Shown here piece after piece: positions 19,165-29,929 of a DNA stretch of 36,123 nt; position 1 is the first letter of the stretch; each line of letters opens with the position of its first letter. The position numbers and the translations under genes are program-made. The notes below the pieces were generated by a model. That model ran no database searches, was not told the DNA's origin, and saw nothing but the letters and a program-made list of their open reading frames with translations. The stretch is from Willaertia magna (taxonomy: Eukaryota > Heterolobosea > Eutetramitea > Acrasida > Naegleriidae): the NCBI GenBank assembly GCA_902984215.1, contig CADWAF010000334.1:1-36123 (forward strand), read 5' to 3'.

Positions 19165-20235
19165 TTAAAGATCAACCCTGTGTTTATTTGCAAGTTTTGA
19201 AATAAATTCATCTGTATCAAAGCTGCTATTTACATCCCTTGGGTTTTCAAGTTTTGGCGACAAAGTAGGAGACACGTATTTGTAATTTGTCAGTTTCAAA
19301 TCATTTGTTTGTGGAGAATTATAGTAAGTATTAATTGGAAGTTCTTCAAAATTAGTTAGAGGTGCCGAGTAACTTGCTTTGGGAGGGGAATAGGTAGGTA
19401 CTGTCACAACGTCTTCATTCGTTTCTAGGTCTGCGGCAAAGTGAGGCGAACTTTTTCCTATTAACTGTGCGGCAAAAGAAACACTTCTATTAATATCTTT
19501 TTTAGGAGATGTATTATTGTTTTTTTCTGGAGATTCTGGTTTGTTATTTTCTTCCAGAGTTTGTACTCTTCTTTCAATCAAAAAAACCCTTTCCCTTAAA
19601 CTAGAAAAATTAGTATCTATTTTTTCCTGTAAGTCATCAAATCTATCGTTTAACTGGTTACTTAAATCTCTTATTAAGTCATATAACTTAGAAACTTCCT
19701 TATTTACAATTTCTGTAGATTTCCGACTGTTATCCCCCTCTGCAACTATTGAGCTGTTATCTCTTTTAGTTAAAACAAATTGCAATGGTTCCCTTATCAC
19801 ATCAGTTTTTATAACTGTAGATTCTTTCTTACTTTCTTTCACCTCTGTTACCTTTTTCTTTCTCGCTAGCTCATTATGTTTTCTTTTGCAATGCTTAATT
19901 GTGTCGCAAGTCAATATTACCTTTCTTTCAGCAAATCCACCAGATAAAAAATAAACCACTCCAATACTAGGATTATATGAAAATTCGTTTAACAACAACT
20001 TATAAACAGTTTCAATAAATTTCGAATCGGAAAGATTATAAAATTTGTATCCTTTTGAAATAAAATATTTTGCTAAAGGTTTACTAAATTGCAACAAAAC
20101 AAAATTTAACAAAGGAAGAAATGTTTCAGGTTTTCCGTTTACAACACCTTCAATATCTAATTCACCATTATAATGAATTGATCTAAGTTGAGATCTTAAC
20201 TTTTCAACATTATTCTTTAAATCACCCGTAGACAT
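19165..20235 (-). CDS. CEP44: Centrosomal protein CEP44-like
   Basis: Intronless, 356 residues. The start MSTGDLKNNVEKLRSQLRSI and the first ~125 residues follow the CEP44 N-terminal domain: LPLLNFVLLQFSKPLAKYFI, DSKFIETVYKLLLNEFSYNP, then GGFAERKVILTCDTIKHCKR. A Lys/Glu-rich linker, a short coiled coil (~185-245, RDLSNQLNDRFDDLQEKID) and a Ser/Pro tail follow. In animals CEP44 sits in the proximal centriole lumen, binds microtubules and is needed for centriole-to-centrosome conversion. Here it would be a basal body component. It shares a 66-nt divergent promoter with the TPR gene. Confidence 0.85.
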   Translation of the reverse strand: MSTGDLKNNVEKLRSQLRSIHYNGELDIEGVVNGKPETFLPLLNFVLLQFSKPLAKYFISKGYKFYNLSDSKFIETVYKLLLNEFSYNPSIGVVYFLSGGFAERKVILTCDTIKHCKRKHNELARKKKVTEVKESKKESTVIKTDVIREPLQFVLTKRDNSSIVAEGDNSRKSTEIVNKEVSKLYDLIRDLSNQLNDRFDDLQEKIDTNFSSLRERVFLIERRVQTLEENNKPESPEKNNNTSPKKDINRSVSFAAQLIGKSSPHFAADLETNEDVVTVPTYSPPKASYSAPLTNFEELPINTYYNSPQTNDLKLTNYKYVSPTLSPKLENPRDVNSSFDTDEFISKLANKHRVDL

Positions 20236-20301
20236 TTTTTTGGCGGTTCTTTTAGCGCCTCACAAGGGTTAGTAACCCTTCAAAAGGCTTGGAATGAAAA
20301 A
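20236..20301. promoter_or_regulatory. Bidirectional promoter of CEP44 and the TPR gene
   Basis: Only 66 nt separate the two divergent ATGs. The gap contains TTTTGGCGG (20238-20246) and TTTTAGCGCC (20250-20259), both E2F-like, and a 17-bp inverted repeat AAGGGTTAGTAACCCTT (20264-20280) with perfect 8-bp arms. Such GC-bearing motifs are unusual for gaps in this window. Joint control of both genes is inferred. Confidence 0.5.
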
Positions 20302-22221
20302 ATGCAAAGCTCTGTTTTGCTAGAAGCCTTACCTTATGATGATGAAGAAGTCAATCGAATGCCAAGTGAAATCGAAAGGGAATTAATTAAGGAAAAGGAA
20401 AGTATTGATAAAATAGAACAAGAAGTTATGGATTTAATTAAGGAACAAATGAAAGGGCCTACAAGTTCAATAACTAGTAATTTATCTATAAATAATAATA
20501 GTGAAGATGATTTAATTAAAATAAGTACAACAGAGTTAAGAAAATTCAATTTAAATTCAAAACATTCATTTCAAAAAAACAAATTTAAAAAAACTCATGA
20601 AAACACTATCAATACACCTTCTATAAGGGAAAATACATATTTTGATGATTTATTAAAAACTGTCCATGAATTACAAAAAATAACCAATTTTACTAAGGCA
20701 GAAGTCGTTTACAATAATCTTAAAGAGAAAATTAAAAACAGTGACAAAACAATTTCTGAAATTAATTATTTAGAACGTTTAAACGAATCTGATGGAAATT
20801 ATTCAAATACTTTATTTTGTTTTACTCTTTATTGTAGATATTTTCTTTCAAACATTGATAAGACTATAATTTATTGTACCAAATTAATTTCCTTTTTTGA
20901 AACACAAAGTTCAACACTAAATATATTACTAGCATTTTCATTGTATATTAGGGCTACCTGCTTTGGAGAGTTAAATAAAATAACAGAAGCCATTAATGAT
21001 TATGGAATGGCAATTGAGCTTTATGGAGGATATTATAAATTTTACTTTTCAAGAGCCTTTCTATTTCAACAAATAGGTGATTACGAGAATTCATTAATTG
21101 ATTTTACAGCCTCGATTGCACACAATTCGAACTTGTACGTTGCATATAGGTATAGAGGCGATTTGTACAAAAATTATTTTAATGATTACGAAAAGGCACT
21201 ACGTGATTACAACAAAGCAATACAAATACAATCAGATTATTATTCGGCCTACAACAACAGAGGTGTTTTGTTTAAAAAGTTAAAAAAGTATGACAAAGCC
21301 TTAGAGGATTTTGATAAATCTATTAAACTCAAACCTGATTCAGTAACATCTTATATAAACAGAGGTGTGATTCAAGAAGTGGTGTATAAAGACTATGAAG
21401 CTGCAAAGAGTGACTACTTTACGGTTTGTAAACTTGATCCTAATAACCAAGAAGCAAAAGAAGGATATGAAAGAGTAGGAAAAAAGATAAGAGATACAAT
21501 CACCAAGTCTAGCAAGAAAATTATGGTTCCACCAGTCAACAAGTTTTTGCGACCAATTTTGACAAAAGTAAGAGCATTAAAACAGACAGTGGATCTCACT
21601 GAGGCATTTCAATATTATTTTAAACTAATAGATTTCATGGATTCAAGAAAACAAACCATAAATGAATACATGATTAATAAGCTCATAGTTGATGATTCAA
21701 ATGGCCTATTTGAAGAAGCCCTTTTCACAAGAATTTTGTTTTACCAAGTTTGTGAAAAAGACTACAGAAAAACTATTCAGGATATAAATTTATTTTTGAG
21801 TAGAGCTAGTGATGAAAGTAAATCTCTTAAGGTGTTAGCAGTGTATACAAGGGCTCTGACTAACGAAGAATTACATCATTACTTTAGTTCTCTTGAAGAT
21901 TTGGAAGAAATTCTAGAAAAATATGACGTAAATTGCCCAACTATCTACATTAAAAGAGGACTTCTTTATACCAACAAGTTAAAAGATTATGAGTTGGCTC
22001 TGCACAGCTTCAATCAAGCTATTGCAATAGATCCCCAAAACCCTCAATCCTACAATTTGCGAGGGATGCTTTATGAAAAAGGATTGAAACAGTTTGAAAA
22101 TGCGTTAGAAGACTATAAAACAGCTCATTCCATGGATCCAAAGGATGAAAACATAATAGCCAACTTTACGAAACTGTATTGTTTGTTGTCTGATAAACAA
22201 ATAACGCATAATGTACATTAA
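20302..22221 (+). CDS. Tetratricopeptide-repeat protein
   Basis: Intronless, 639 residues. An acidic, partly disordered N-terminus (~1-120) precedes two TPR arrays: about 210-400 (e.g. YSAYNNRGVLFKKLKKYDKA, then DSVTSYINRGVI) and about 540-630 (IYIKRGLLYTNKLKDYELAL; QSYNLRGMLYEKGLKQFENA). Each shows the W/L-G-Y-A-F-A-P spacing of TPRs. No enzymatic domain is joined to them, so it is likely a protein-interaction scaffold; partners are unknown. It is divergent from CEP44, which makes shared regulation possible. Its stop overlaps the stop of the convergent downstream gene within the palindrome TTAA. Confidence 0.9.
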   Translation: MQSSVLLEALPYDDEEVNRMPSEIERELIKEKESIDKIEQEVMDLIKEQMKGPTSSITSNLSINNNSEDDLIKISTTELRKFNLNSKHSFQKNKFKKTHENTINTPSIRENTYFDDLLKTVHELQKITNFTKAEVVYNNLKEKIKNSDKTISEINYLERLNESDGNYSNTLFCFTLYCRYFLSNIDKTIIYCTKLISFFETQSSTLNILLAFSLYIRATCFGELNKITEAINDYGMAIELYGGYYKFYFSRAFLFQQIGDYENSLIDFTASIAHNSNLYVAYRYRGDLYKNYFNDYEKALRDYNKAIQIQSDYYSAYNNRGVLFKKLKKYDKALEDFDKSIKLKPDSVTSYINRGVIQEVVYKDYEAAKSDYFTVCKLDPNNQEAKEGYERVGKKIRDTITKSSKKIMVPPVNKFLRPILTKVRALKQTVDLTEAFQYYFKLIDFMDSRKQTINEYMINKLIVDDSNGLFEEALFTRILFYQVCEKDYRKTIQDINLFLSRASDESKSLKVLAVYTRALTNEELHHYFSSLEDLEEILEKYDVNCPTIYIKRGLLYTNKLKDYELALHSFNQAIAIDPQNPQSYNLRGMLYEKGLKQFENALEDYKTAHSMDPKDENIIANFTKLYCLLSDKQITHNVH

Positions 22222-23470
22222 TCAAAACCTTTAAACTCTTGAGTCAAAAATTCTGACTTGGTAAGCAATCGTTTACTCTCCTCTTTTAAATCATTAGTTG
22301 TATTTTCTATATTTTCGTCATACTCTATCCTTGGTGGAGAGCTTGGGGTTGTTATTATTGCTTCAGTAACAACTTTGTCCAAACTATTTGGGTCAACTTG
22401 TTCCTCTGGTCTTTCCAAGTCTAGTTGTCTTTGAATCATGGTTATTTGCTTAGAAACACTCTCATAAAAAGCTTGGTCAGCAAAGTGCTCTACAACAGTG
22501 GGTGGAGAGATACTAGAGGCAAGAAAGGCATTCCTTAGTTTACCGTTTCTTTCAATTAATTCATTTATAACATCCTCCCTTTTAATAGCTCGTTTTGTCT
22601 CCCTTCGTAATTGTCTAGAAATATGCAATTTCTCTCTCTTCAATTGCTCAATGTATTCTTTCTTTTCAGTGTAAAATAATTGCGTTTGACTATTCCAAGC
22701 CGCTTTTTTGTTAAGCATTTCTTCCAACTCTGTCACTCTGCTTCTTAACTCCGTTAACTCTGTTTGTTGAGTTTTACATAAATCTATTTTCTTTGTAAGT
22801 TTTTGTTTTAATTCTTTGTTTTCTCTATTGAGTGAGTTGGACAGTAATTGTAAATTGTGTGCACTATTCACAGCCTCTCCGCTACTTAATTCCTTTTTAT
22901 ACTCTGCTATTAATTTATCCTTTTCTGTAATTTCTTTCTTCAAGTCTTTAATTTGTCTTTTTAACATCAAGTTATTTTGATCCAATTTACTGTTCATTAC
23001 TTGTAATTTCTTTATTTCTGGAAGAAAGTGATCTCTAACTTTAATCTGTAACTTCTTTTTCTCTTCCTTGATTTTCTCCATATCTTTCTCTAGTTGTTGA
23101 ATATGCCTCTCTTCATTCTCCAATAACTTTTGATGTTGCTTTGCTATAGAGTCGTCTCTACTTTTAAGAAAGTCCATTTGTTCTTTTGCCTTTTTGAATT
23201 CCATATTTTCCGATTCAATTAAAATACAATATTCTTCTAAATCTCTCTTTTCTTGTTGTAACAAAAAGAAAGCTTTGGCAAGCTTAATAAAATGTTAATC
23301 CTTTACGAATTATTCTTTTTCCTTACCTTTTTTAATTGTTGAGTCTTCTCCTTAAGTTTCTTCTCCAAAGCACTGGTATTTGCTGCCTCAATCGTTTGTT
23401 TTCCTTCTTCCGCTTGCTGATCGTCATCCAAGGCTGAGGCAAGAATTGCATCTCCTACACTTTCATTCAT
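22218..23470 (-). CDS. Coiled-coil protein of unknown function
   Basis: Two exons on the minus strand: 23327-23470 and 22218-23282, with a 44-nt intron (gtaagg...ttaag) in phase 0. The product has 402 residues, beginning MNESVGDAILASALDDDQQ. From residue ~35 to ~290 it is almost continuous heptad coiled coil rich in Lys/Glu/Gln (KLAKAFFLLQQEKRDLEEYC; KDLKKEITEKDKLIAEYKKE). A Pro-containing acidic tail follows (TTPSSPPRIEYDENIEN). It was compared mentally with taxilin-type proteins, but the taxilin signature is absent. It is probably a cytoskeletal or trafficking tether. The promoter has a TGGCGCCA palindrome directly before the ATG. Confidence 0.82.
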
Positions 23471-23472
23471 TT

Positions 23473-23483
23473 TTTTGGCGCCA
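23473..23483. promoter_or_regulatory. E2F-like TTTTGGCGCCA element
   Basis: The element contains the 8-bp palindrome TGGCGCCA and sits 3-13 nt upstream of the ATG of the minus-strand coiled-coil gene. It matches the classical TTTGGCGC core. Its closeness to the start means the transcript leader must be tiny, or the site lies within the transcribed leader. Confidence 0.35.
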
Positions 23484-23549
23484 TTAACAATTCTAAATTT
23501 TAAAACGGTATTATTTATGTTCCCTATTTACAAAATTACAAAAACTAAT

Positions 23550-24848
23550 CTATTTAAATGCTTGCAGTCCAGTAATTGCTCTACCAATAATAAGTGCATG
23601 AATATCATGTGTTCCCTCATAAGTGTTTACAGTTTCAAGATTCACTACGTGTCTAATGATATGATACTCATCAGCAATTCCATTACCTCCAAGCATATCA
23701 CGTGCCTTACGTGCAATCTCAAGAGATTTTCCAGCATTATTTCTTTTAATCATTGAAATCATTTCTGGAGCCCATTCTCCTTGTTCCTTTAGTCTACCAA
23801 CTTGAATACATGCAAGTAAACCTAAATTAATTTCTGTCAACATATCTGCCATCTTCAATTGAGATAATTGATTTTGGGCTAACGGTTTTCCAAATTGTTT
23901 TCTTTCTAATTGATATCTTCTTGCTGTTTCCAAACAAAACTCTGCTGCACCCAAAGCTCCCCAAGCAATACCATATCTTGCACTGTTCAAGCATGTGAAA
24001 GGACCATTTAAACCTGAAGCACCTGGTAACATATTTTCTTTTGGTACATGAACTTCATCCATTACAATACTTCCAGTAATTGAAGCTCTTAATGACATTT
24101 TGCCTTCAATCTTTGGGGCAGATAATCCTTTCATACCCTTTTCTAAGATGAATCCACGTATTTTACCATCTTCTAGGTTCTTAGCCCAAACAATAAAGAT
24201 ATCTGCTACTGGCGAGTTAGTAATCCAGGTTTTTGAACCATTTAAGATGTAATGTTTTCCGTCACTTGAGAGCTTTGCTTTGGTTTCCATACTAGATGGA
24301 TCTGAACCGTGATTTGGTTCTGTTAAACCAAAGCAACCAATTATTTCTCCTGTTGCAAGTCTTGGTAAATACTTTTGTTTTTGTTCTTCACTACCAAATA
24401 CATTTAATGGGTGCATTACTAATGAAGATTGAACTGAAAGTGCTGAACGATAACCAGAATCAACTCTTTCAACTTCACGAGCAATTAAACCATAAGCAAC
24501 TTGGGATACACCGGAACATCCATAACCATGGATTGTAGAACCTAACATTCCTAGTTCACCCATCTCTTTCATTATATTAACGTCAAAGTATTCATTTCTA
24601 TTTGCTTCTAAAATTCTTGGCATCAACTTTTCACTGCAATATTGTCGTACTTGATCCCTAATTTCTTTCTCTTCACCAGTAAGTAAACTTTCACTATTGA
24701 AAGGATCTTGGTAGTTAAAATCAACAGTCTTTTCTCTATTTACAATAATACTTGAAGAAAATAATCTTTTGTTTTCAGTAGCAAGTTTAAATACCGCATT
24801 ATTGCATTTGGTCTTGCTGCCTATCTTGCAAATTTTACTGGCTATCAT
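23550..24848 (-). CDS. GCDH: Glutaryl-CoA dehydrogenase, mitochondrial
   Basis: Intronless, 432 residues. A mitochondrial presequence (~1-38, basic and Ser-rich) precedes the acyl-CoA dehydrogenase fold: [20 protein letters not shown] (FAD/substrate loop), [59 protein letters not shown]. The catalytic base is Glu411 in [13 protein letters not shown]. The [16 protein letters not shown] segment with its arginine is the glutarate-binding hallmark that separates GCDH from other family members. It oxidatively decarboxylates glutaryl-CoA to crotonyl-CoA in lysine and tryptophan breakdown, passing electrons to ETF. All key residues are intact. Confidence 0.96.
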   Translation of the reverse strand: MIASKICKIGSKTKCNNAVFKLATENKRLFSSSIIVNREKTVDFNYQDPFNSESLLTGEEKEIRDQVRQYCSEKLMPRILEANRNEYFDVNIMKEMGELGMLGSTIHGYGCSGVSQVAYGLIAREVERVDSGYRSALSVQSSLVMHPLNVFGSEEQKQKYLPRLATGEIIGCFGLTEPNHGSDPSSMETKAKLSSDGKHYILNGSKTWITNSPVADIFIVWAKNLEDGKIRGFILEKGMKGLSAPKIEGKMSLRASITGSIVMDEVHVPKENMLPGASGLNGPFTCLNSARYGIAWGALGAAEFCLETARRYQLERKQFGKPLAQNQLSQLKMADMLTEINLGLLACIQVGRLKEQGEWAPEMISMIKRNNAGKSLEIARKARDMLGGNGIADEYHIIRHVVNLETVNTYEGTHDIHALIIGRAITGLQAFK

Positions 24849-25024
24849 GGTTGTTAGTTATTTTTTCTGTTGTAAATTTTAGCTCAGGTTTAATAAAAGA
24901 TTATTTGGGCAAGAAATTATAAATTTATTTCTGCGAAATTTGAAAGTTAAATATACAGGATCAAGATTTTACAATTTAATTTAAAAGGAAAGATGTCTAC
25001 AAAAGTATGGTTTCAGACTGCCAT

Positions 25025-25464
25025 TTAAACCTTGTGTAAGTCTACCTTGAGACCTAAGTTCTTTTCCATGGTGCTATGTACATCTTCTGGGATTCTTTCT
25101 GACATGTTTGGATCACATAAGTAATCTTCAAATTCAATGGATTCATCTCTTCCAGTTAAAATATCAAGACCTATTCTACTAGATTGAAAATTTGATAATC
25201 TTAATGGTGCTCCAAAAATTCTTTTTTGCATTTCCATGTGCATTGGCATATGACTTCCGAAAACCTTAGACATCATAAAATATTGTCTTTTAAGCTCATC
25301 CTTTTCGAACTACAAAAATGTGTAAAAATTTTTTTTCTAATACAAATACTTACTCTTCTTAATACATTTTCTACAGGATGAGTTATTGGTTTGCTTTGTC
25401 TTTCAGCTCCGGTAACAACATTTTGTTTAGGGAGTTCGAGTGGGACGAATTGGTTTGATTCCAT
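25025..25464 (-). CDS. POMP: Proteasome maturation protein (POMP/Ump1)
   Basis: Two exons on the minus strand, 25354-25464 and 25025-25309, with a 44-nt intron (gtaagt...tgtag). The product has 131 residues. After a variable N-terminus, the conserved part reads PVENVLRRFEKDELKRQY, then GAPLRLSNFQSSRIGLDILT and GRDESIEFEDYLCDPNMSE. This is the family core (APL...LP..NL.LDIL.G.DETI.FED.L.DP). The protein guides assembly of 20S half-proteasomes and is the first substrate of the finished particle. Each exon alone is small and easily missed. ATG context is aaaaaaATG. Confidence 0.9.
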
Positions 25465-25688
25465 TTTTTTTTGATTTTATATTTTTATTGATAATGTTAT
25501 TTATAGCATCAAATTACGACTTACAAGACACAATAAAGTCACTCAACAAACCTTTCTTTCACATAATACAGTCAATTGTTGTGACTGTTTTATGGAATTA
25601 AAAATCATCAAGAAGTACAAAAGTTATCAACTTTGTTGCTTTATTGTTTTCTTTGAAATTGTTAGCAACAAGTTTATCAAGTTAAAAA
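25465..25688. promoter_or_regulatory. Divergent promoter region between POMP and TRAPPC2
   Basis: A 224-nt AT-rich gap separating two divergent housekeeping genes. No GC-rich motif is visible. It carries a 35-codon upstream ORF (25592-25699) that overlaps the TRAPPC2 start in another frame. Confidence 0.45.
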
Positions 25689-26147
25689 ATGCCAACTAAT
25701 GCATACTTTGTTATTGTCGGAAAAGAAGATAGACCAATTTATGAATTGGAGATTTCCACAGCAAAAAGAACAGATCAATCTCAATTAAAACAATTTGTTT
25801 TACATGCTTCATTAGATGTAGTTGATGAAATGCAATGGTCAACAAATGCTCTTTATTTAAAAACAATTGATAAATTTAATGAATACACAATTTACGGATT
25901 TGTAACTGGTGGAAGTAAGTTTAAAATAATATGAAAATATTTCGTTTAACATTTAATAGATGTTAGATTTCTCTTATTATTTGAAAACGATAAAAAGTCG
26001 GATGATCAAATCAAAAACTTTTTTAACGATGTTTATGAATTATATGTAAAAATACAATTAAATCCTTTCTATGAATTAAATTCATCAATAACCTCTACCG
26101 ATTTTGATAATAGAGTAAAATCGTTAGCAAACAAATATATTTCGTAA
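25689..26147 (+). CDS. TRAPPC2: Trafficking protein particle complex subunit 2 (sedlin/Trs20)
   Basis: Exons 25689-25914 and 25960-26147 flank a 45-nt intron (gtaagt...aatag); product 137 residues, normal for sedlin. Conserved segments: NAYFVIVGKEDRPIYELEI at the start, LHASLDVVDEMQW, ALYLKTIDKFNEYTIYGFV, and, across the splice, GGNVRFLLLFEN, FFNDVYELYVKIQLNPFYEL and FDNRVKSLANKYIS. It adopts the longin-like fold and is a core subunit of the TRAPP complexes that act as GEFs in ER-to-Golgi traffic. Splicing is required for the C-terminal half. Confidence 0.94.
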
Positions 26148-26299
26148 TAAACAATGTACCATATTTTTCTTTTGTTCCGACTCTTTTACTTTTTGTTTGT
26201 TGAGAATTCCCTCTATTTGAATTCAACCAAATAGATGAAGTACTCATTCCGATATAAAACAGTTGTAATAAAAAATAACGGGTTGACTTTTAAAATAAA

Positions 26300-27707
26300 A
26301 TGCGTTCAGATAGGAAACATACTCTTCATCGTATTAATCCCTATCCTGTTGATGCTATCCATCAACACCAACCTGACTCAAGTTCATATGTTGATGATGA
26401 TAACAACAACAGTAGAAATACTCCATCAGCTTTTCAAAAATTTTTTAAATATATTTCTAATTTATTTACAACTTCTTGGCTAGCAAAACAAAGTAGAGAT
26501 AATTATAATTCTTCAACAGATGAAAATATTACTGAAGAAGAAGAAGTAATACCAACATCTACTAATAATAACAATAACCAAAGAAATGAACAATTACAAA
26601 ATTTATCATTAGAAGGAAAAATTAATGTAAATGATATACAATTTGATAAATTTTACCCAGAAATAACAAATGAAGAAATTGAAAAGATTAAATCTTCACC
26701 AACAATTTCTAAAATAATTCAAGATGGTATACAATACAGAAAATTACAAACACAACAAAGTATGATTACTAATCCCGATTTCAGTACAAATGCTACAACT
26801 CACACCAACCAAAATATAGATAGTATTTTAATTGATGATGATGACGAAATTCAATTAATTGAAGAAGATAAACAACAACAAAAAAATAATATTTTACCAA
26901 CGGATCTTGTTAAAAATCGTTTAGGTGGAAAATCTCTTGAAAATTCAAAACAACCTCAAAAGAAACAAACTACCGGAAACAAAGCACCAAATTCCGCATT
27001 TGATTTACATACATCTTCTTTATTCAATAATGATATTCCTCACCCAACACCAATTAAGGCTTTAAAATTTCCTTCCTACCCTGAAACATCTTTTAATTCA
27101 ACATCTCAAAGGGAACATAAAAGTCCATTCATGCCAAAAGGGTATCATACAATTTCTACAAATAGATTTAAAGAAGTAAATCCATCAACTAAAAGAAATC
27201 ATGAATCTTTTGAAGTACCAAATAATACATCTTTTCATCATAATGAGGAACCAATATCTGACAATAAGCCTATTAAACGTATGAAAACACATTTTAGACA
27301 TTCTATTTCACAAAGCTTACCAAAGACTTATAGTGAAACAGCTAAAAGAATTTTAGAAACTTTAGATCAATTATCTTCTCCTTTGATAGATGTTGAAAAG
27401 GTTCCTCAAAAACCATTAGCTGTTCGTTTAAGTACTATAAAGAGAGCTCAAAATAGATTAAAACAGCAAAAACCTCAAAAACAACAAAAGGAAACATCAT
27501 CTATTATTGAACCAATAGACGTAGACGAAGAAATCATTCCAACATCTAATATTGATTTACCAACCTCTTTTTCAAAGGTCCCAACCAAAAAGACACAACA
27601 AGAAGAAGTTCAACCTAGGAAACAAAAATCAACAAAGATAACAAGAAGATCCCAAAGAGGTAACCAAGATACTCCATATTCTAGACCTGCCAAGAAAGCA
27701 GAACAAC

Positions 27708-27739
<32 letters not shown>

Positions 27740-29884
27740 ACATTTGAAGAAGTTATGAGAGAAAAGAATGAGAAATTATCTAAGATTCCACCTGCAACTC
27801 TTTCAACAACTATTTCATTTGCTCCACCTCCATCGGAACCTAAAGAAACAAAAGAAGTTGTAAACAATGTACCTACAACTAATTTTTCCAAACCAGTTTT
27901 AACAACTGAACCTGTAATTGTACAACCAACATCATTCACTTTTGATAAAAAGGAAACTAAACCACTTTTTGCTTTTGAAAAGAAACAAGATGAAAAGAAG
28001 GAAGAAATAAAAGAGGATAAAATAGAAGCAGAGGAAACCAAGGAAGAACCAAAGAAAGAAACACCACCATTCAAATCTGCATTTACTGGATTTACATTTG
28101 AAAAGAAACAAGAAGAAAAGAAAGAAGAACAGAAAGAAGAAAAACAAGAAGAGAAAAAAGAAGAACCAAAACCATTTACATTCACAATCAACAAGGCCTT
28201 TACATCAATACCTGAAAAGAAAGAAGAACCAAAACAAGTAGAAACAACAACTGAACAAGATGATTCATCATCAATAGCTTCTCTTGAAGAGGAAGAAGAG
28301 GAGAAAGAATCTCCAAAAGAAGAAAAACCTGAAGAAAAGAAAGAGGAAACTCAGGAAGAAAAGAAAGAAGAGACAACCGGAGGATTTAAATTCTCATCAA
28401 TTCCTTCTGGTACCTTCTCTTTCTCTAAACCAACTACTGAAACAAATCCTTTATCTGGTTTTAGCTTTAAACCTTCTACAACAACAACTACTACAACAGA
28501 GACAACTACAACACCTTCTTTTTCATTCAAAGCAACTAGTGTCACAAATGAAGCTGAGAACAAACCAATTGCATCTTCATTTTCCTTTGAAAAGAAAGAG
28601 GAACCTATTAAGCCATTAAATGGATTCACATTTGACAAAAAAGAAGAAGAAAAGAAAGAAGACAAACCTACATCATCTGGCTTTGCATTTAAGGCAACAA
28701 CAACTCCAATTACCCCTATAATAGAGGAACCAAAGAACGAAGAAAAGCCTACTATTGGAATGTCAACATTTGGTTTTTCATTTGGTAAAAAAGAAGAAAA
28801 GAAGGTTGAAGAAAAGAAAGAAGAAACCAAGGAAGAAAGTTCTACCACAACTGGAGGTTTTAAATTTGGAGGAGCTAGCTTTACTACACCTGGTAGTGGA
28901 TTTTCATTTGGTGGTGCTCCAAGTTCTCTAAGTTTTACAAAAGAACCATCCAAAATTGATGAAGAAGCTGAAACAAAGAAGAAACGTAAAGATGTTCCAA
29001 CAGAAGAAGAAGAAACAACAAAGAAACCTGCCTTTGGGTTTGGTGGATCAATTGCTACTAAGGAGGATGAAAAGAAAGATACCGTAAATGCCGGTTTTGC
29101 ATTTGGTGGTAACAGTGGATTTTCGTTTACAAAACCAAACCCACAAGAAGACAAAAAAGAAGAAACAAAACCAGCTTTTGCCTTTGGAGCAACTACCACT
29201 ACTTCACCTGTTCAAGAAGAAAAGAAAGAAGAAACAAAATCAGGTTTTACTTTTGCAAATAATTTATCATCCAATCCTTTTGCTTCATTTGGTAAACCAG
29301 TCGCCACTACTGAACAAGAAAAGCCAGTCACAACTGCACCTACTACAAACGTTTTTACCTTTGGAGGTGCCACAACCCCTAGCTCAACAACAACATCAGC
29401 TCCATCTTTTTCTTTCAAGGTTGAGTCAGGAGCCTCCAATCCATTCGCTGGTTCTACTAACGTAACTACAACCACCACAACAACTAATCCATTTGCGCCA
29501 AGCACCAGTGGCAACCCTTTCTCGAACAATAATAATGCACCACCTTCCACCAGCTTTGGCTTTGGTGGATCTAATCCAAGCTTCTCATTTGGTGCTACTG
29601 CAGCCCCTTCGGGAATGATGGATCAAGACATGAATACAAGCTTAAACGTACAAAGTAATGGTTTTGGTGCTGGCAATAATGCTATGTCCTTTGGTCAACC
29701 TTCATTTGGTATGCAATCCCAACCATTTGGTTTTGGGGGTGTACCTCAACAAAATCCAAGTCCAAACTCTAACAATCCATTTAATGCAACACCCAATAAC
29801 AACCCATTCTCTGCAACTGGTGGGCCAACCAATATGCAAAGTGCAACTGGCAGAAAACAAATTAAAGCAAAACGAAGACATTAA
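26300..29884 (+). CDS. FG-repeat nucleoporin, nuclear-basket Nup1/Nup153-like
   Basis: Intronless, 1194 residues. Residues 44-61 (AFQKFFKYISNLFTTSWL) form a probable amphipathic membrane-binding helix, as at the N-termini of Nup1 and Nup60. Residues ~80-480 are Asn/Gln/Lys-rich linker with acidic and basic clusters. From ~530 to 1175 there are many FxF and FG motifs (FSFG, FGFG, FAFG), first separated by Lys/Glu-rich spacers, then by Thr/Asn/Pro-rich ones. The extreme C-terminus GRKQIKAKRRH is a short basic tail like those ending yeast Nup1 and human Nup153, which bind importins. FG regions form the permeability barrier. The exact orthologue cannot be fixed in such low-complexity sequence. 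Confidence 0.85.
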
Positions 29885-29929
29885 TTCACAATAATTTTCA
29901 CACACTAATAAAATAAAAATTAACACTAT

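Noticed and set aside
22218..23470. Taxilin identity for the coiled-coil gene
   Set aside because: The overall heptad pattern is similar, but the conserved taxilin central motif is absent.
27610..29550. Long antisense ORFs opposite the FG nucleoporin
   Set aside because: They are the Ser/Phe/Val-rich mirror of Glu/Lys and FG repeats, without their own start context or domains.
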